Shown here: one piece after another, positions 48,801-57,046 of the stretch | Layout of the letters: every line of letters starts with the position of its first letter | How positions within the stretch are numbered: the stretch's first letter is position 1 | Origin: Massilia oculi | GTDB lineage: Bacteria; Pseudomonadota; Gammaproteobacteria; Burkholderiales; Burkholderiaceae_D | Length of the DNA stretch: 64,000 nt | NCBI RefSeq assembly: GCF_003143515.1 | Contig: NZ_CP029343.1 | Span: 620,001-684,000 of the forward strand | Direction of reading: 5' to 3' | Translations under genes and position numbers: made by a program | The notes under the pieces: generated by a model | Database searches by the model: none | Told to the model about the DNA's origin: nothing | Seen by the model: only the letters and a program-made list of their open reading frames with translations

Positions 48801-50799
48801 TTGCATCGGCGCGGGCCAGGTCCGCCCACTCGAGCATGCCGGTGCGATCGACCTCGACCAGGTCTTCGCCCCTGAGACCGGCGCGCGTTTCGTATTTGTC
48901 CTGCAGATCGTGCAACTGCTGCCGAAGAGCGTTGGACATTGGGCCCGCGCAGAGCTTCGTGGCCTGCGCCAGATCGATGTCGAGCGCGTCCGCCAGTGCC
49001 TGGGGCGCTGCCTGGTCGGCGTATTTTCCGCGCAGCGCGAGCAGCGCACCGGCCTGGGGCGCCGGCAGCGCCCCGGCCGGATCCCTGCGCTGCTGGTCCA
49101 GCAGGTCCGACAGCGCGTATTCGGAATCGAGTCCCAGCATCATCCTCGGATGGCCTGCGGTCAGCGTCCTGCGGTTGTCCAGGGCATCGAAACGGGCGCG
49201 CAGCTCGCCCATCCTGTCTTTCAGCGCGGCCGGCAGCGGACCGTCCAGCAGACGCCGCACCTGATCGTCGCTCACGATGCCCGGCAATCTCTTGATTTCG
49301 TCCGCCGATGGCGCCGCATACGGCGCCGCGCCCCCGCCTGCGACCTCGGCATGGCGCCGGTCCAGCGCCTCCAGCACGCCCAGCGCGGACAAGTCCTCCA
49401 GCATGTGGAGCTTGCCCACTTCCTCGAGGTGCACGAGCTTCGTGAGCTCTTCCATATTGCTGCGCGCGCCCGCCAGCAGCGGCCCCTCAGTCATCGCCTC
49501 GAACCGCGCCAGTTTTTCCCGCCGCGGCGCGTCGAGCGCCAGGCTGAAGCGCTGGTGGTTGAAGCCGCCGGCCTCGTCGAAGCGCTTGAGTGCGCGCTTC
49601 GGCACGCCGAACAGCCTGGCCAGTTCGCCGAGAGTGGCGTCGGTCCGCTTCTCGATGCCGTCGTTCACCCCCCACATCTTCTGGGTGTAGGGCGAGCGGA
49701 ACATATCGCGCACATGGTTCTTGTTGTCGACGTCGCCATACGCCAGGTTGGTGGCCATGATGCGCTGCGCCTCGCGCCGGCGGTCCGCGACGGCCGCGAG
49801 TACATTCAGCCCGAGCACGATGCCGGTCACCGCCATCTGCATCTTGAACGCGCGTTCCGTGCCCTTGCAGTCCTGGTTGTCGGCATACGCCACGTATTGG
49901 CTCAGGTAGAAGGCGACCTGCTTGGTGCCCGACAGCAGCGACTTGATGTACTGGCCGGCATCGAAGCTCTGGTCGAACTGCTCGCGTTTCATCCGCTCTT
50001 CCATGGCCTGGGCGCCGGCGACGCGTGCCGTGGTGAGCGCGTGACGCGCTGCGATCGCCTCTGCCGAACCAGGCGCGACATCGTGCGCCGCGGTCAGCGC
50101 CTCGGCCATCCGGTCGCTCGCGTCGTTCAGTGCCGTGAGCGTTTGCTGCAAGGTCTTCGCGCTCTCGATCGGGCGACTACGGCCGGGCATCCCGGTCTTG
50201 CGCATGAAGTCGGCTCCGGCATACAGTGTGTTGAACATCAGCACACCAAGATAGGGCTGGTAGAGCTGGGCCAGACCGGACCATGCGAGGACGGCGCCGG
50301 CGCCCGCCTTGCTCTTGAGCGCCGATCCGACCGCCGTCGGCAGGATGCCCAGGCCGGTGTTGAGGGCGCCGGCAAGCTGGGTCATCCCGAGTTCCCGGTA
50401 CAGGTCGTGGAATACCTTGCGCTGGTCCTTGCCGAGCGCCTTGTAGACGTCCCCGACGAGCTGGCCCGCCGCCTCCATGCGCATGGCGTGGTCGATCTTC
50501 ATCAGCTCGCGCTTGGCCTTGCGCAGGTTATCCATGTCCGTCCTCGTGATCGTCATGTGGCTGCTGCAGCGCACGATGTCGTTCATCGCCGCGTTCAGCG
50601 CTCGGTTGCGATTGATCTGAAAGTCGGTCTGCATGCTGCTCACGCGCGCCGGATGCGCCGACGCGGACACCAGTTCGCCGCCCTGCGGCGAAGTCGCGAC
50701 GACGCCCTGAAGCGGCGCGCCCGGCGACCCGGCGGTGGTCGGCGACACGTGGGTCGGCAACGGCGGCGGCGTGTTACGGGTGGTGCGGAAACTGAACAT
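45892..50799 (-). CDS. Very large putative type III secreted protein
   Basis: 1,635 residues as read. The first 55 are rich in Ser, Thr and Pro (MFSFRTTRNTPPPLP...), typical of type III export signals; there is no Sec signal. Two hydrophobic regions (about 143-197 and 319-338) and a third pair (about 815-905; ATFMAVGGSGFFFLLQAAVGL) could enter a membrane. The rest is helical and charged with no fold I recognise. AAGGAG lies eight bases before ATG 50799. The last 22 residues as read are probably wrong: the next frame gives GFLDRMEEALNETFPADRG and stops at 45839 if one base is restored at about 45956-45963. A CesT-type chaperone gene is divergent. Either an AvrE-like giant effector or a new family. 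Confidence 0.75.
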   Translation of the reverse strand: MFSFRTTRNTPPPLPTHVSPTTAGSPGAPLQGVVATSPQGGELVSASAHPARVSSMQTDFQINRNRALNAAMNDIVRCSSHMTITRTDMDNLRKAKRELMKIDHAMRMEAAGQLVGDVYKALGKDQRKVFHDLYRELGMTQLAGALNTGLGILPTAVGSALKSKAGAGAVLAWSGLAQLYQPYLGVLMFNTLYAGADFMRKTGMPGRSRPIESAKTLQQTLTALNDASDRMAEALTAAHDVAPGSAEAIAARHALTTARVAGAQAMEERMKREQFDQSFDAGQYIKSLLSGTKQVAFYLSQYVAYADNQDCKGTERAFKMQMAVTGIVLGLNVLAAVADRRREAQRIMATNLAYGDVDNKNHVRDMFRSPYTQKMWGVNDGIEKRTDATLGELARLFGVPKRALKRFDEAGGFNHQRFSLALDAPRREKLARFEAMTEGPLLAGARSNMEELTKLVHLEEVGKLHMLEDLSALGVLEALDRRHAEVAGGGAAPYAAPSADEIKRLPGIVSDDQVRRLLDGPLPAALKDRMGELRARFDALDNRRTLTAGHPRMMLGLDSEYALSDLLDQQRRDPAGALPAPQAGALLALRGKYADQAAPQALADALDIDLAQATKLCAGPMSNALRQQLHDLQDKYETRAGLRGEDLVEVDRTGMLEWADLARADAKPLSASESAVRSRLEAKSRTSTLNLDGWRGNAGMEDVAELDERRAASLTPFEHCLLQTLRVRPGAPGAVPGDAILAAARLTPVMANETAAARIHTLLSELRGHRLDKALSTWDFSNLSEPAKLSVERLLQGKRGVLGNIKDLAGMRWNMPGHVVPALVVQYARATFMAVGGSGFFFLLQAAVGLARRLNEDQFACKPGEGPNDASRTFSHVMMGVGVPFLAAALLGAWAGPQTVNASRVRREFFTRREGRPNFTEMMKANYLYSARKAVTDYAGQRWFSGPKAKARNTRLMGQVDARLKMLLDVADGPDRESSPDTRPASRAGRSPVRLHPTRTLTEQSYRTRTPDGGASRGIARQARHQVAFQRKRPVTANRTSLSKDSQRLAWGLRPDGVDSTVLATSYSHQAGTSAMRRLASNLMLDMNMYLEEKLQLALEHMIELPRMKKIVELVHQMLDGAGAASGLPLTLDDETLADPVKGDLRKARLLYLKEQLRPNYDKDVLETFFNNAEGSDKAINALRNAASKPLSPEQQLQIKLVKMLFGQKPYFGGSSEYHDKDVNSFEYWIYHLSTITRDPRRALKAGPGELGHQMLKPMRDYLTPDGSLVALNNQSNLGVGVAEADWEELSPTMHVAIKRQLQKHLDKSQATDASKLKLYTTSFALWDRIRKDYGDSSKDYSDVSKDGSDIDKLWNRLSEDDRKEVYGDIAAIPWEDAHLHGKEGMMNVAGVHGNVLQTPQEAADRYIRHMKKQMRHEHDTDVVQVPRPDGSMVSKNYVELREDFLRSHESWYRSAHANHRPIVGGMSGHTLGYLNLYKDALIHAMDKLKADPGELPSLEFMRVVMLAALVGQKRHHSYDEVMAASQGISDGRVTLEYKDRTGFRDLLESGDRQIAQIAGKVLGEAVDGYDANQSGSVLAVLTRDCNLSAEESAALSERLRPVIAGYLRSVAEGRRERRRTASPRPASWTGWKRR

Positions 50800-50968
50800 G
50801 CGCTTTCTCCTTTGAGGTGTGGTCACCTTGAGTGTCGTGATGGCGCGCCGAGTTCGCCGCATCGCAGCGCGGAACCGGCGCCGCCCCCAGCGCCACCCAA
50901 GCCGGTCGGACCGGCACCCTCCACAGACTGGCGGCGCCATCCCCCCATTACCCCACAGAGGAGAATGC

Positions 50969-51385
50969 ATGAACCAGCAAGCCACTTTCGAAGGTTTTGT
51001 CCAGGCCCTGTCCACCCAGCTGGGAACGTCGCTCGACCCAGCGCCGGGCGCGCTCCAGGTCGACCTGAACGGCACGCCCTTCCTGATTGCCCACGATCCT
51101 GAACAGTGGGGCGACGAAAACGTGATGTTCGCCTGCGACTTCGGCCCCGCGCCCGAGCGCGACCGCGCCGAGATCTACGCGGCGCTGCTGGCCGCCAACC
51201 GCGACCTGCACGGGCTGTGGAGCCCGGTGTTCACGATGAATCCGGACACCGGTCACGTGGTATCGATGCTCGCCTTGCCGCTGGACGGGCTGGACCCGGG
51301 CAACGCGATGGAAATGATGATCAAGCACGTGGCCGTCGCCCAGCGCTGGCAGCAGGACCATTTCCTGGTGCCTGAAGAAGCCTGA
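50969..51385 (+). CDS. CesT-family type III secretion chaperone
   Basis: 138 residues, acidic and without Cys-rich or membrane segments. It has the class I chaperone pattern: helix FEGFVQALSTQLG, beta strands (ALQVDLNGTPFLIAHD, VMFACDFGP), a central helix (AEIYAALLAANRDL) and a last helix (AMEMMIKHVAVAQRW). Such chaperones bind the N terminus of one effector and hand it to the secretion ATPase. GAGGAG lies seven bases before the ATG. It is divergent from the giant secreted protein, 169 bases apart, and is its likely chaperone. Confidence 0.85.
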   Translation: MNQQATFEGFVQALSTQLGTSLDPAPGALQVDLNGTPFLIAHDPEQWGDENVMFACDFGPAPERDRAEIYAALLAANRDLHGLWSPVFTMNPDTGHVVSMLALPLDGLDPGNAMEMMIKHVAVAQRWQQDHFLVPEEA

Positions 51386-51743
51386 CATCCGGTTGCCATC
51401 ACCCTGACACATCGGTCTCGCAAAATGTGGCACGCCGCAACGAGAAATTTTGAGAAATTTCTTGTCGATAATCTTTCATAATAGAACGTCATGACCATTG
51501 CACGGTCGTGCCAGGCCGGCGGCATCCATGCGCGCCTGTGCAACACCCGTGCCATCGTGCGAGCCGGGTAGCACCGATCGAATCGGCTGCTGCCCGGTAC
51601 CGCAGCCGAACCACGAATCGGAGTGACATGATGTGCCATTTGCGACGTGAAACGCGCGAGAGCGTTTCTGTTGTCCGGGATCACCCCGGAGACCCTGCCC
51701 GGCCGGAAACGGCGTCGGCGCCCGGCACCCAGGGAGGGCGCTG
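51386..51743. other. Intergenic region before the second OmpR-type regulator
   Basis: 358 bases with no supported gene. It includes an AT-rich section around 51,450-51,490 (GAGAAATTTTGAGAAATTTC, a near direct repeat of GAGAAATTT) that could hold the promoter. The rest has no clear pattern. Confidence 0.45.
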
Positions 51744-52484
51744 ATGAATGTCGCCTGCTGTATCGGCAACGACGGCGCTTTCGAGGCGCTCGAAACCATC
51801 CTGATCCGCCACCGGCTGGCATGCGAGCGGTTGGGAGGCGAGCTGGCACTGATGCGCGCGATCCGGCGCCGCAGCTACGATCTGATCGTCTTCGAGATGA
51901 CCGGGAGCGCGCTGCAGGACGATGGCTTCTTCAGCTGGCTCGGTTGCCGCTCGGGCGAGACCACGCCGGTGCTGCTGCTCGGCGCCGGCACCGCACCGGA
52001 GCGCATCGCCGAGGCCTTCGACAGCGGCGCGGACGAATACTGTGCCCTGCCACTCGAGCCGGTCGAGGTCGGTGCGCGCATGCGCGCGCTGCTGCGCCGG
52101 CGCGACCGCCTGCCCGTCCAGCGCACCATCGAGCACCATGGTTTCGTGCTCGACCGTGAAGCCAGCGTGCTGCGCGACCACGGGCGCCAGGTCGAACTGA
52201 CGCCGCGCGAATTCACCATGGCCTGGCTGTTCTTCTCGACACCGGGCGTGTATATCTCGCGCGACACCATCAGCGTCGCCATCTGGGGCGTCGGCAGCGA
52301 GATCGCCAGCCGCACCATCGAGCAGCACGTCTACAAGCTGCGCAAGAAGCTGGCGCTGGGACCGGAACGGGGCGTGCTGCTGCGCACCGCATATACGCAG
52401 GGCTACCGGCTCGAGCTGGTCGGATCGGGCGCGGCAGCGATCGACATCGAGCACACCGGGGTGGTGCAAAATGTTGTATGTTAG
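51744..52484 (+). CDS. OmpR-type regulator with degenerate receiver, paralogue
   Basis: 246 residues, clearly homologous to the regulator at 45.1 kb (MNVACCI start, AFDSG.D, RALLRR, EH.GFVLDR, ELT.REF.MAWL.FS, RTIEQ..YKLRKKLALGP). The acceptor position reads LIVFEM, Glu instead of Asp, and the N-terminal acidic pair is again missing. The winged helix is intact (PREFTMAWLFFS, IASRTIEQHVYKLRKKL, GYRLEL). GGGAGG seven bases before ATG. It carries a short extra C-terminal tail. Located between the chaperone and the PilT-like gene, all on the plus strand. Likely a type III secretion regulator. Confidence 0.85.
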   Translation: MNVACCIGNDGAFEALETILIRHRLACERLGGELALMRAIRRRSYDLIVFEMTGSALQDDGFFSWLGCRSGETTPVLLLGAGTAPERIAEAFDSGADEYCALPLEPVEVGARMRALLRRRDRLPVQRTIEHHGFVLDREASVLRDHGRQVELTPREFTMAWLFFSTPGVYISRDTISVAIWGVGSEIASRTIEQHVYKLRKKLALGPERGVLLRTAYTQGYRLELVGSGAAAIDIEHTGVVQNVVC

Positions 52485-52662
52485 AAACTCATTTCAGACA
52501 TGCTGAGACATGTTGAGGGACAGGCAGGCCATGGCTTTCTATAATTTATCAAGGTCGACCGGATGGATCGCCTTGGCGCATGGCGTGCAGCGAGGGGCGG
52601 CCCGGGCGCACCGAACCGGTTAACCGATACTGTCCCTGCTTTCCATTCTTAAAAGGGAGAAC

Positions 52663-53757
52663 ATGATCAATCCACTTTCCGAGGCGCGTGATCTCATGCT
52701 CGAGATCCATGCGCTGGCGAATCTCGGTCAGCAATGCAGCGATATCCATATCGAGCAGGACGAACCAATGATGCTCAAGCTGCCGCGCGGCTGGCAGGCT
52801 GCCACCTCGGTCCCGGTACGCCTGGGCGAGATGCGCGCCCTGCTCGACACGATCGACGAGGACTGGGAAGACAAGATCGTCGAGCGCGCCATCGACCGCC
52901 TGATCACGCTGGGCGACTGCCGCCTGCGCTGCAATGTGTTCCGCGCCGGGCGCGGGCGCAAGGTCTGCATCTCGATGCGCTGCCTGCCGGTCAATCCGCT
53001 GCCGCTCGACCAGACCGGCCTGCCCTCCTACGTGCGCACGATGCTCGAGGCGACGCGCGGCATCATCCTGGTGACCGGGCCAACCGGCTCGGGCAAGACC
53101 ACGACCATCGCGGCCATGCTCGACTACCTGAACTCGACCCGCAAGTCGCACATCGTCACCATCGAGCAGCCGGTCGAATACGAGTTCGGGCGCAAGCAGG
53201 GCATCATCTCGCAGAAGGAAGTGCCGGTCGATACCGAAACCTTCGCCTCGGGCCTGCTCGAAGGCCTGCGCCAGAAGCCCGACGTGCTGATGGTCGGCGA
53301 GATCCGCGACCAGGACACGGCCGAGACGCTGCTGCACGCGGGCGAGTCGGGCCACCTGGTACTGGCCTCGATGCACACCAACAGCGCGGTCTCGGCGCTG
53401 ACCCGCCTGCTGGCTTTCTTCCCGGCCGAGCAGCGCGAGCGCCATGCCGGCGCGCTGGCCGGCGCCCTGGTCGGGGTGGTCTGCCAGGGCCTGGTGCCTA
53501 GCGAGGACGGGCGCGCCTTCATGCTGGCCAGCGAAATGCTGTTCAATCACAATGGCCAGCTGGCCCAGTTCATCGGCGATCCGTCCAAGCACCACATGAT
53601 CGCCGAATTCATGCGCCGCCAGGACGACAACATGTCGCGCAGCCTGAACGACGTGCTGGCGACGATGGTCGGCAAACGCCAGATCAGCGCGCGCGACGCG
53701 ATGCGCGCGGCCTATAACCGCATGGAGCTGCACGACCTGCTCAACAGCCAGCGCTGA
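52663..53757 (+). CDS. PilT/PilU-like AAA ATPase within the type III island
   Basis: 364 residues. A hexameric motor of the type IV pilus retraction family: N-terminal PAS-like domain (about 1-110), Walker A GPTGSGKTTT, Asp box IVTIEQPVEYEF (Glu-Gln-Pro, not the usual Glu-Asp-Pro), Walker B PDVLMVGEIRDQDTAE and His box HLVLASMHTNSA. The C-terminal AIRNLIRE motif of PilT is not seen. No other pilus gene is in the window, so it may power something linked to secretion or be an orphan PilU paralogue. GGGAG precedes ATG. Confidence 0.85.
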   Translation: MINPLSEARDLMLEIHALANLGQQCSDIHIEQDEPMMLKLPRGWQAATSVPVRLGEMRALLDTIDEDWEDKIVERAIDRLITLGDCRLRCNVFRAGRGRKVCISMRCLPVNPLPLDQTGLPSYVRTMLEATRGIILVTGPTGSGKTTTIAAMLDYLNSTRKSHIVTIEQPVEYEFGRKQGIISQKEVPVDTETFASGLLEGLRQKPDVLMVGEIRDQDTAETLLHAGESGHLVLASMHTNSAVSALTRLLAFFPAEQRERHAGALAGALVGVVCQGLVPSEDGRAFMLASEMLFNHNGQLAQFIGDPSKHHMIAEFMRRQDDNMSRSLNDVLATMVGKRQISARDAMRAAYNRMELHDLLNSQR

Positions 53758-53779
53758 GCTCCCCGCCCCGCCGCAGCGC

Positions 53780-54189
53780 TCATTCGATGCGGTGCGGCGG
53801 ACAGCGGCCGCAGATGCACACGCCGGCGCTGCACTCGGCGCCGGCATGCGGTGCGGGCCGCCCCGAACGGGCGCGCCGCAGCACCGCATCTCTTTTCCCC
53901 ACGCCAGGTTTGACTTCCCCCACGCGCAGCACCGGCTGCGGCAATCCAGGCGCCATTCCCAGCCAGGGCGTGCGATCCGCCAGGCCGATCGGCCCTTCCA
54001 CCTCCCCTTCGCCGCCGATCATCGACGCCCCGGCCAGGCCGCCCCTCCCAGGCCGAGCGGCATCGCCGACGGCAAGGCCAGCGGCACGGCCAGCAGCAAC
54101 GGCGGCAAGGCTGCCGCCGGCAGTACCTCGTGAACGGTATCGGCGTGCGTGAAAAGCGGCGCCGCAGGCGCCAACGGGGTCTTGTCCAT
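53780..54189 (-). CDS. Small type III island gene, unknown, probably frameshifted
   Basis: ATG 54189 lies 16 bases after the sctU stop with AAGGA upstream. The first frame (MDKTPLAPAAPLFTHADTVHEVL..., Leu/Pro/Ala-rich, possibly a membrane segment LLLAVPLALPSAMPLGL) stops near 54020. The adjacent frame continues as GASMIGGEGEVEGPIGLADRT and ends GVCICGRCPPHRIE at 53780 with a pair of Cys motifs. One base missing near 54031-54050 would join them into about 136 residues. Convergent with the PilT-like gene. The function is unknown. Confidence 0.45.
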
Positions 54190-54204
54190 CTTCCGAAGTC
54201 CTTG

Positions 54205-55295
54205 TCAGTCCGGCGCCAGTCCGGTGGTTTCCAGGTCGACCGGGCCGGAATGCGCGCCGTCCTGCCCGAGTTCCGCGATCACCGCATACACGTGCGCCAC
54301 CGCGGCATAGGTGGCGCGCGGGACCGGACGGGCCGCGCGGCCGGTGGCATACAGCGTGCGCGCCAGCCACACATGGCGGATCACGGGAATGCCCAGCGCA
54401 TGGGCGCGCCGGATCATGGCCTGGGCGACTTCGTCGCGGCCCTTGGCCAGCACCAGCGGCACCGGCGTGGCCGCCGCGTCGTAGCGCATGGCGACCGCGA
54501 AGTGAGTCGGATTGACGACCACGGCATCGGCCTGCGCGGTGCTGTCCTCGGCCGGGGTGCCGGCCAGCTCGTGGGCCAACTGGCGGCGCTGGCCCTTGAC
54601 CTGCGGGTCGCCTTCGGAGTTCTTGTATTCGCGCTTGATGTCTTCCATGCTCATCATGAGCGACTTGATCGTGAAATGACGCTGCACGGCGTAGTCGATC
54701 AGCGCCAGCACCAGGCAGATGCCCACCAGGGTGCGGAACTGGGCCCGCATCAGGGTCACCAGCCCCTCATGGATGCTGGCCGGCGTGCCGCCGGCAAAGC
54801 TCACCAGCGTCGGCAGCGCGTCGCGGATCAGCACCCAGGTGACCAGTCCCACCAGGGAGACCTTGATCAGCGAAATGCAGGCCTCAGCCACCTTGCGCAT
54901 CGAAAACAGCTGCTTGATGCCGTTGGCGGGGTTGAGCTTGTCGATGCTGGGCGTGAGCACGCCGGGCGCGATCAGGATGCCGAACTGGCCCCAGTAGCCG
55001 GCCACCGCCGCCACCGCGATCGCCACCAGGCAGACCGCGAACACCGGCAGCAGCAGGCTGAAAGCCTCGGTCGCCAGCTCGCCCTGGGCATGCGCGAACG
55101 GTGTGCCGATGCGCGACAGCGCCAGTTCCATCAGTCCCTGGACGGCCGCCCGGCCCTGCCCTCGAAAGCGAAGGCCAGCTCGCCCAGCAGGGCCAGCGGC
55201 ATCACGCGCGCCAGGTCGCGGCTGACCGCGACGGTGCCTTTCTCGCGCGCATCCTGGAGCGACTTTTCTGTGGGCTTTTCGGTCTTTTCGCTCAT
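54205..55295 (-). pseudogene. sctU: Type III export switch protein SctU (HrcU/YscU), frameshifted
   Basis: The N terminus (MSEKTEKPTEKSLQDAREKGTVAVSRDL) is in one frame and closes at 55131; the rest (MELALSRIG..., three further helices, KQLFSMRKVAE, YAVQRHFTIKSLMMSMEDIKREYKNSEGDPQVKG) is in another. The self-cleavage motif NPTH is intact in VVVNPTHFAVAMRY. One base is missing in the GC run at 55146-55155; 1,091 nt is one short of a codon multiple. Repaired length is about 363 residues, normal for SctU, which switches substrate class by self-cleavage. Starts in ATGA overlap with sctT. Probably functional in vivo. Confidence 0.88.
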
Positions 55296-56077
55296 CGCCC
55301 GGTGCTTCCGGCCAGCAGCGACGGAATCAGGTCGAGCGCGCGCGCGAAGTCGCCGCTCGCATAGTGGGACAGCGTCGACCAGTACACCAGCAGCACGAAC
55401 ATGCCGGCCAGGCTCTTGATCGGCGAGGCCGCGAACGAGACCTGCAGGTTCGGCGCGAAGGCGCCGATAACGGCCATGCCGAGGTCGATCAGCACCAGCA
55501 CCAGGATGATCGGTGCACCATACACGACGATATGCCACATCAGTTCCGCGAAGCGGTTGACCAGCACCGCCTGCGGCACATCGCCGAACGGCGGCCCGAG
55601 GCTGCCGACCGGCCAGGCCGCGTAGCTGTCGAGCACCACGCGCGCCAGTGCCGCCAGCAGGCCAGCGTGAATCATCATGACCACCATCGCCTGCAGGATC
55701 AGGCCGCCCAGGGCGCTGGCGTCGCGGTCGATCGAGGCATTGCCGTTCTGGATCTGGATCGGCGAGCGCTGCATGTCGACGATCGAGCCGACCGATTGCA
55801 GGGCCCACATCGGCGCCGCCAGCAGGATGCCCAGCACCAGTCCGATCAGGGCTTCCTTGATCCCTAGCGCGGTCAGCAGCATGACGCCGGCGTGGTGGTC
55901 GCGCACGAAGTGGTAGGCCGGCAGCATGGCGGGCAGCGACATCCCGAAAGCTACCGCCGCGCGCAGCATGACGCCGAGCGTGCCGGCGCCGAAGCCCGGC
56001 AGGATGGCCAGCACCACGGCGGTGCGCGGAAGCGTCAGCGCCACGGCCAGCAGCAGGTGGTGCAGGTCGATCAGCAT
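55292..56077 (-). CDS. sctT: Type III export apparatus protein SctT
   Basis: 261 residues with six or so membrane helices (ALTLPRTAVVLAILPGFGAG, LTALGIKEALIGLVLGILLAAPMWAL, LILQAMVVMMIHAGLLAALARV, IVVYGAPIILVLVLIDLGMAVIGAFAPNLQ). The FAPNLQVSFAASPIKS segment is typical of the FliR/HrcT family. SctT joins SctR and SctS in the export gate. Gene order R-S-T-U is standard. ATG 56077; overlaps sctU by four bases. Confidence 0.93.
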   Translation of the reverse strand: MLIDLHHLLLAVALTLPRTAVVLAILPGFGAGTLGVMLRAAVAFGMSLPAMLPAYHFVRDHHAGVMLLTALGIKEALIGLVLGILLAAPMWALQSVGSIVDMQRSPIQIQNGNASIDRDASALGGLILQAMVVMMIHAGLLAALARVVLDSYAAWPVGSLGPPFGDVPQAVLVNRFAELMWHIVVYGAPIILVLVLIDLGMAVIGAFAPNLQVSFAASPIKSLAGMFVLLVYWSTLSHYASGDFARALDLIPSLLAGSTGR

Positions 56078-56090
56078 GGGACCTGCGCCT

Positions 56091-56354
56091 TCAGCGGCCG
56101 GTGCGTGCGACCAGGTCGAACGCCAGCATGGTCAGGGTCATCAGCTCGCTGCCGAACCAGCGCCCCAGCAGCGCCAGCGTGACCGCCACCGCGACCAGCT
56201 TGACGATATAGGGCAGCGTCTGGTCCTGGATCTGGGTCACCGCCTGCAACAGCGAGACGGCGACGCCGAGCACGGTCGCGACCAGCAGCGGCGGCGCCGA
56301 CATGACGATGGCCAGCCACAGGCCCTGCTGGAAGAAATGGATGGTGTCGGCCAC
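56091..56354 (-). CDS. sctS: Type III export apparatus protein SctS
   Basis: 87 residues with two membrane helices (LWLAIVMSAPPLLVATVLGVAVSLLQA and LPYIVKLVAVAVTLALLGRWFG) joined by the conserved VTQIQDQTLPY. It is the FliQ homologue. The start is a GTG at 56354; no ATG fits. The stop is 13 bases before sctT. The same frame is open all the way upstream through sctR (see findings), so an automated caller may fuse it to sctQ. Confidence 0.92.
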   Translation of the reverse strand: MADTIHFFQQGLWLAIVMSAPPLLVATVLGVAVSLLQAVTQIQDQTLPYIVKLVAVAVTLALLGRWFGSELMTLTMLAFDLVARTGR

Positions 56355-56380
56355 GTCAGGCTCCGGTGAAGGCGTGGCGC

Positions 56381-57046
56381 TCACACATAGGACAGCGCCA
56401 GCGCATTGAGCAGCTTGCCCCAGCCGTCCACCATCACGAACAACAGCAGCTTGAGCGGGATCGAGATGGTCTGCGGGCTGACCTGCTGCATGCCGAGCGC
56501 CATCAGGAGGTTCGAGATCAAGAGGTCGATGACGACGAAGGGGATATAGATCAGGAAGCCGACCTCGTAGCCGGTCTGCAGCTCGGACACGACGAAGGCC
56601 GGAATCACGATCATGGCATCGGTGGCGCGCGCTTCGCGCGCCGCGTCGGCCGGCCACAGTTTTTTGGCCGACGCCAGGAACAGCTCGCGCTGCTCGGGGC
56701 GGCTGTACTTGAGCATGAACTGATGCAGAGGCTCGAAGGCCTCCGCCGCCTGCGGCAGCAGCGGCCGCGCCGCCGTGCGCGCGCCGGGTCCGTTGCTGGA
56801 CTCCATCGCCATGACGCGCTGGCCGATTTCCTGCACCGTCGGCGCCATCACGAAGGCGCTCAGCGCCAGCGCGATGCCGTAGATGGCCAGCGTCGGTGGC
56901 ACCTGCTGCACGCCGACGGCATTGCGCAGCACCAGCAGCACCAGCGAGATCTTCAGGAACGAGGTGGTGCACACGACCATCAGCGGCATCAGCGACAGCG
57001 CGCCGACCAGGACCGCAAATGACACCACATCGAACTGACCGCTCAC
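56381..57046 (-). CDS. sctR: Type III export apparatus protein SctR
   Basis: 221 residues. FliP homologue: N-terminal helices with SLMPLMVVCTTSFLKISLVLLVLRNAVG, a cytosolic or periplasmic loop, and C-terminal IPAFVVSELQTGYEVGFLIYIPFVVIDLLISNLLMALGMQQVSP, then PLKLLLFVMVDGW, all hallmarks of the family. GTG start at 57046 with GGGAGG seven bases upstream. It forms the core of the export gate with SctS and SctT. Confidence 0.95.
   Translation of the reverse strand: MSGQFDVVSFAVLVGALSLMPLMVVCTTSFLKISLVLLVLRNAVGVQQVPPTLAIYGIALALSAFVMAPTVQEIGQRVMAMESSNGPGARTAARPLLPQAAEAFEPLHQFMLKYSRPEQRELFLASAKKLWPADAAREARATDAMIVIPAFVVSELQTGYEVGFLIYIPFVVIDLLISNLLMALGMQQVSPQTISIPLKLLLFVMVDGWGKLLNALALSYV

Noticed and set aside
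50800..50968. PIP or hrpII box upstream of the giant gene and chaperone
   Set aside because: A single TTCGC is present but no partner at the required spacing on either strand.
46348..51102. A plus-strand open frame of 1,584 codons opposite the giant secreted protein gene
   Set aside because: It is antisense to a better supported gene, has the His/Gln/Arg-rich composition of a GC-codon shadow, and no domain is visible.
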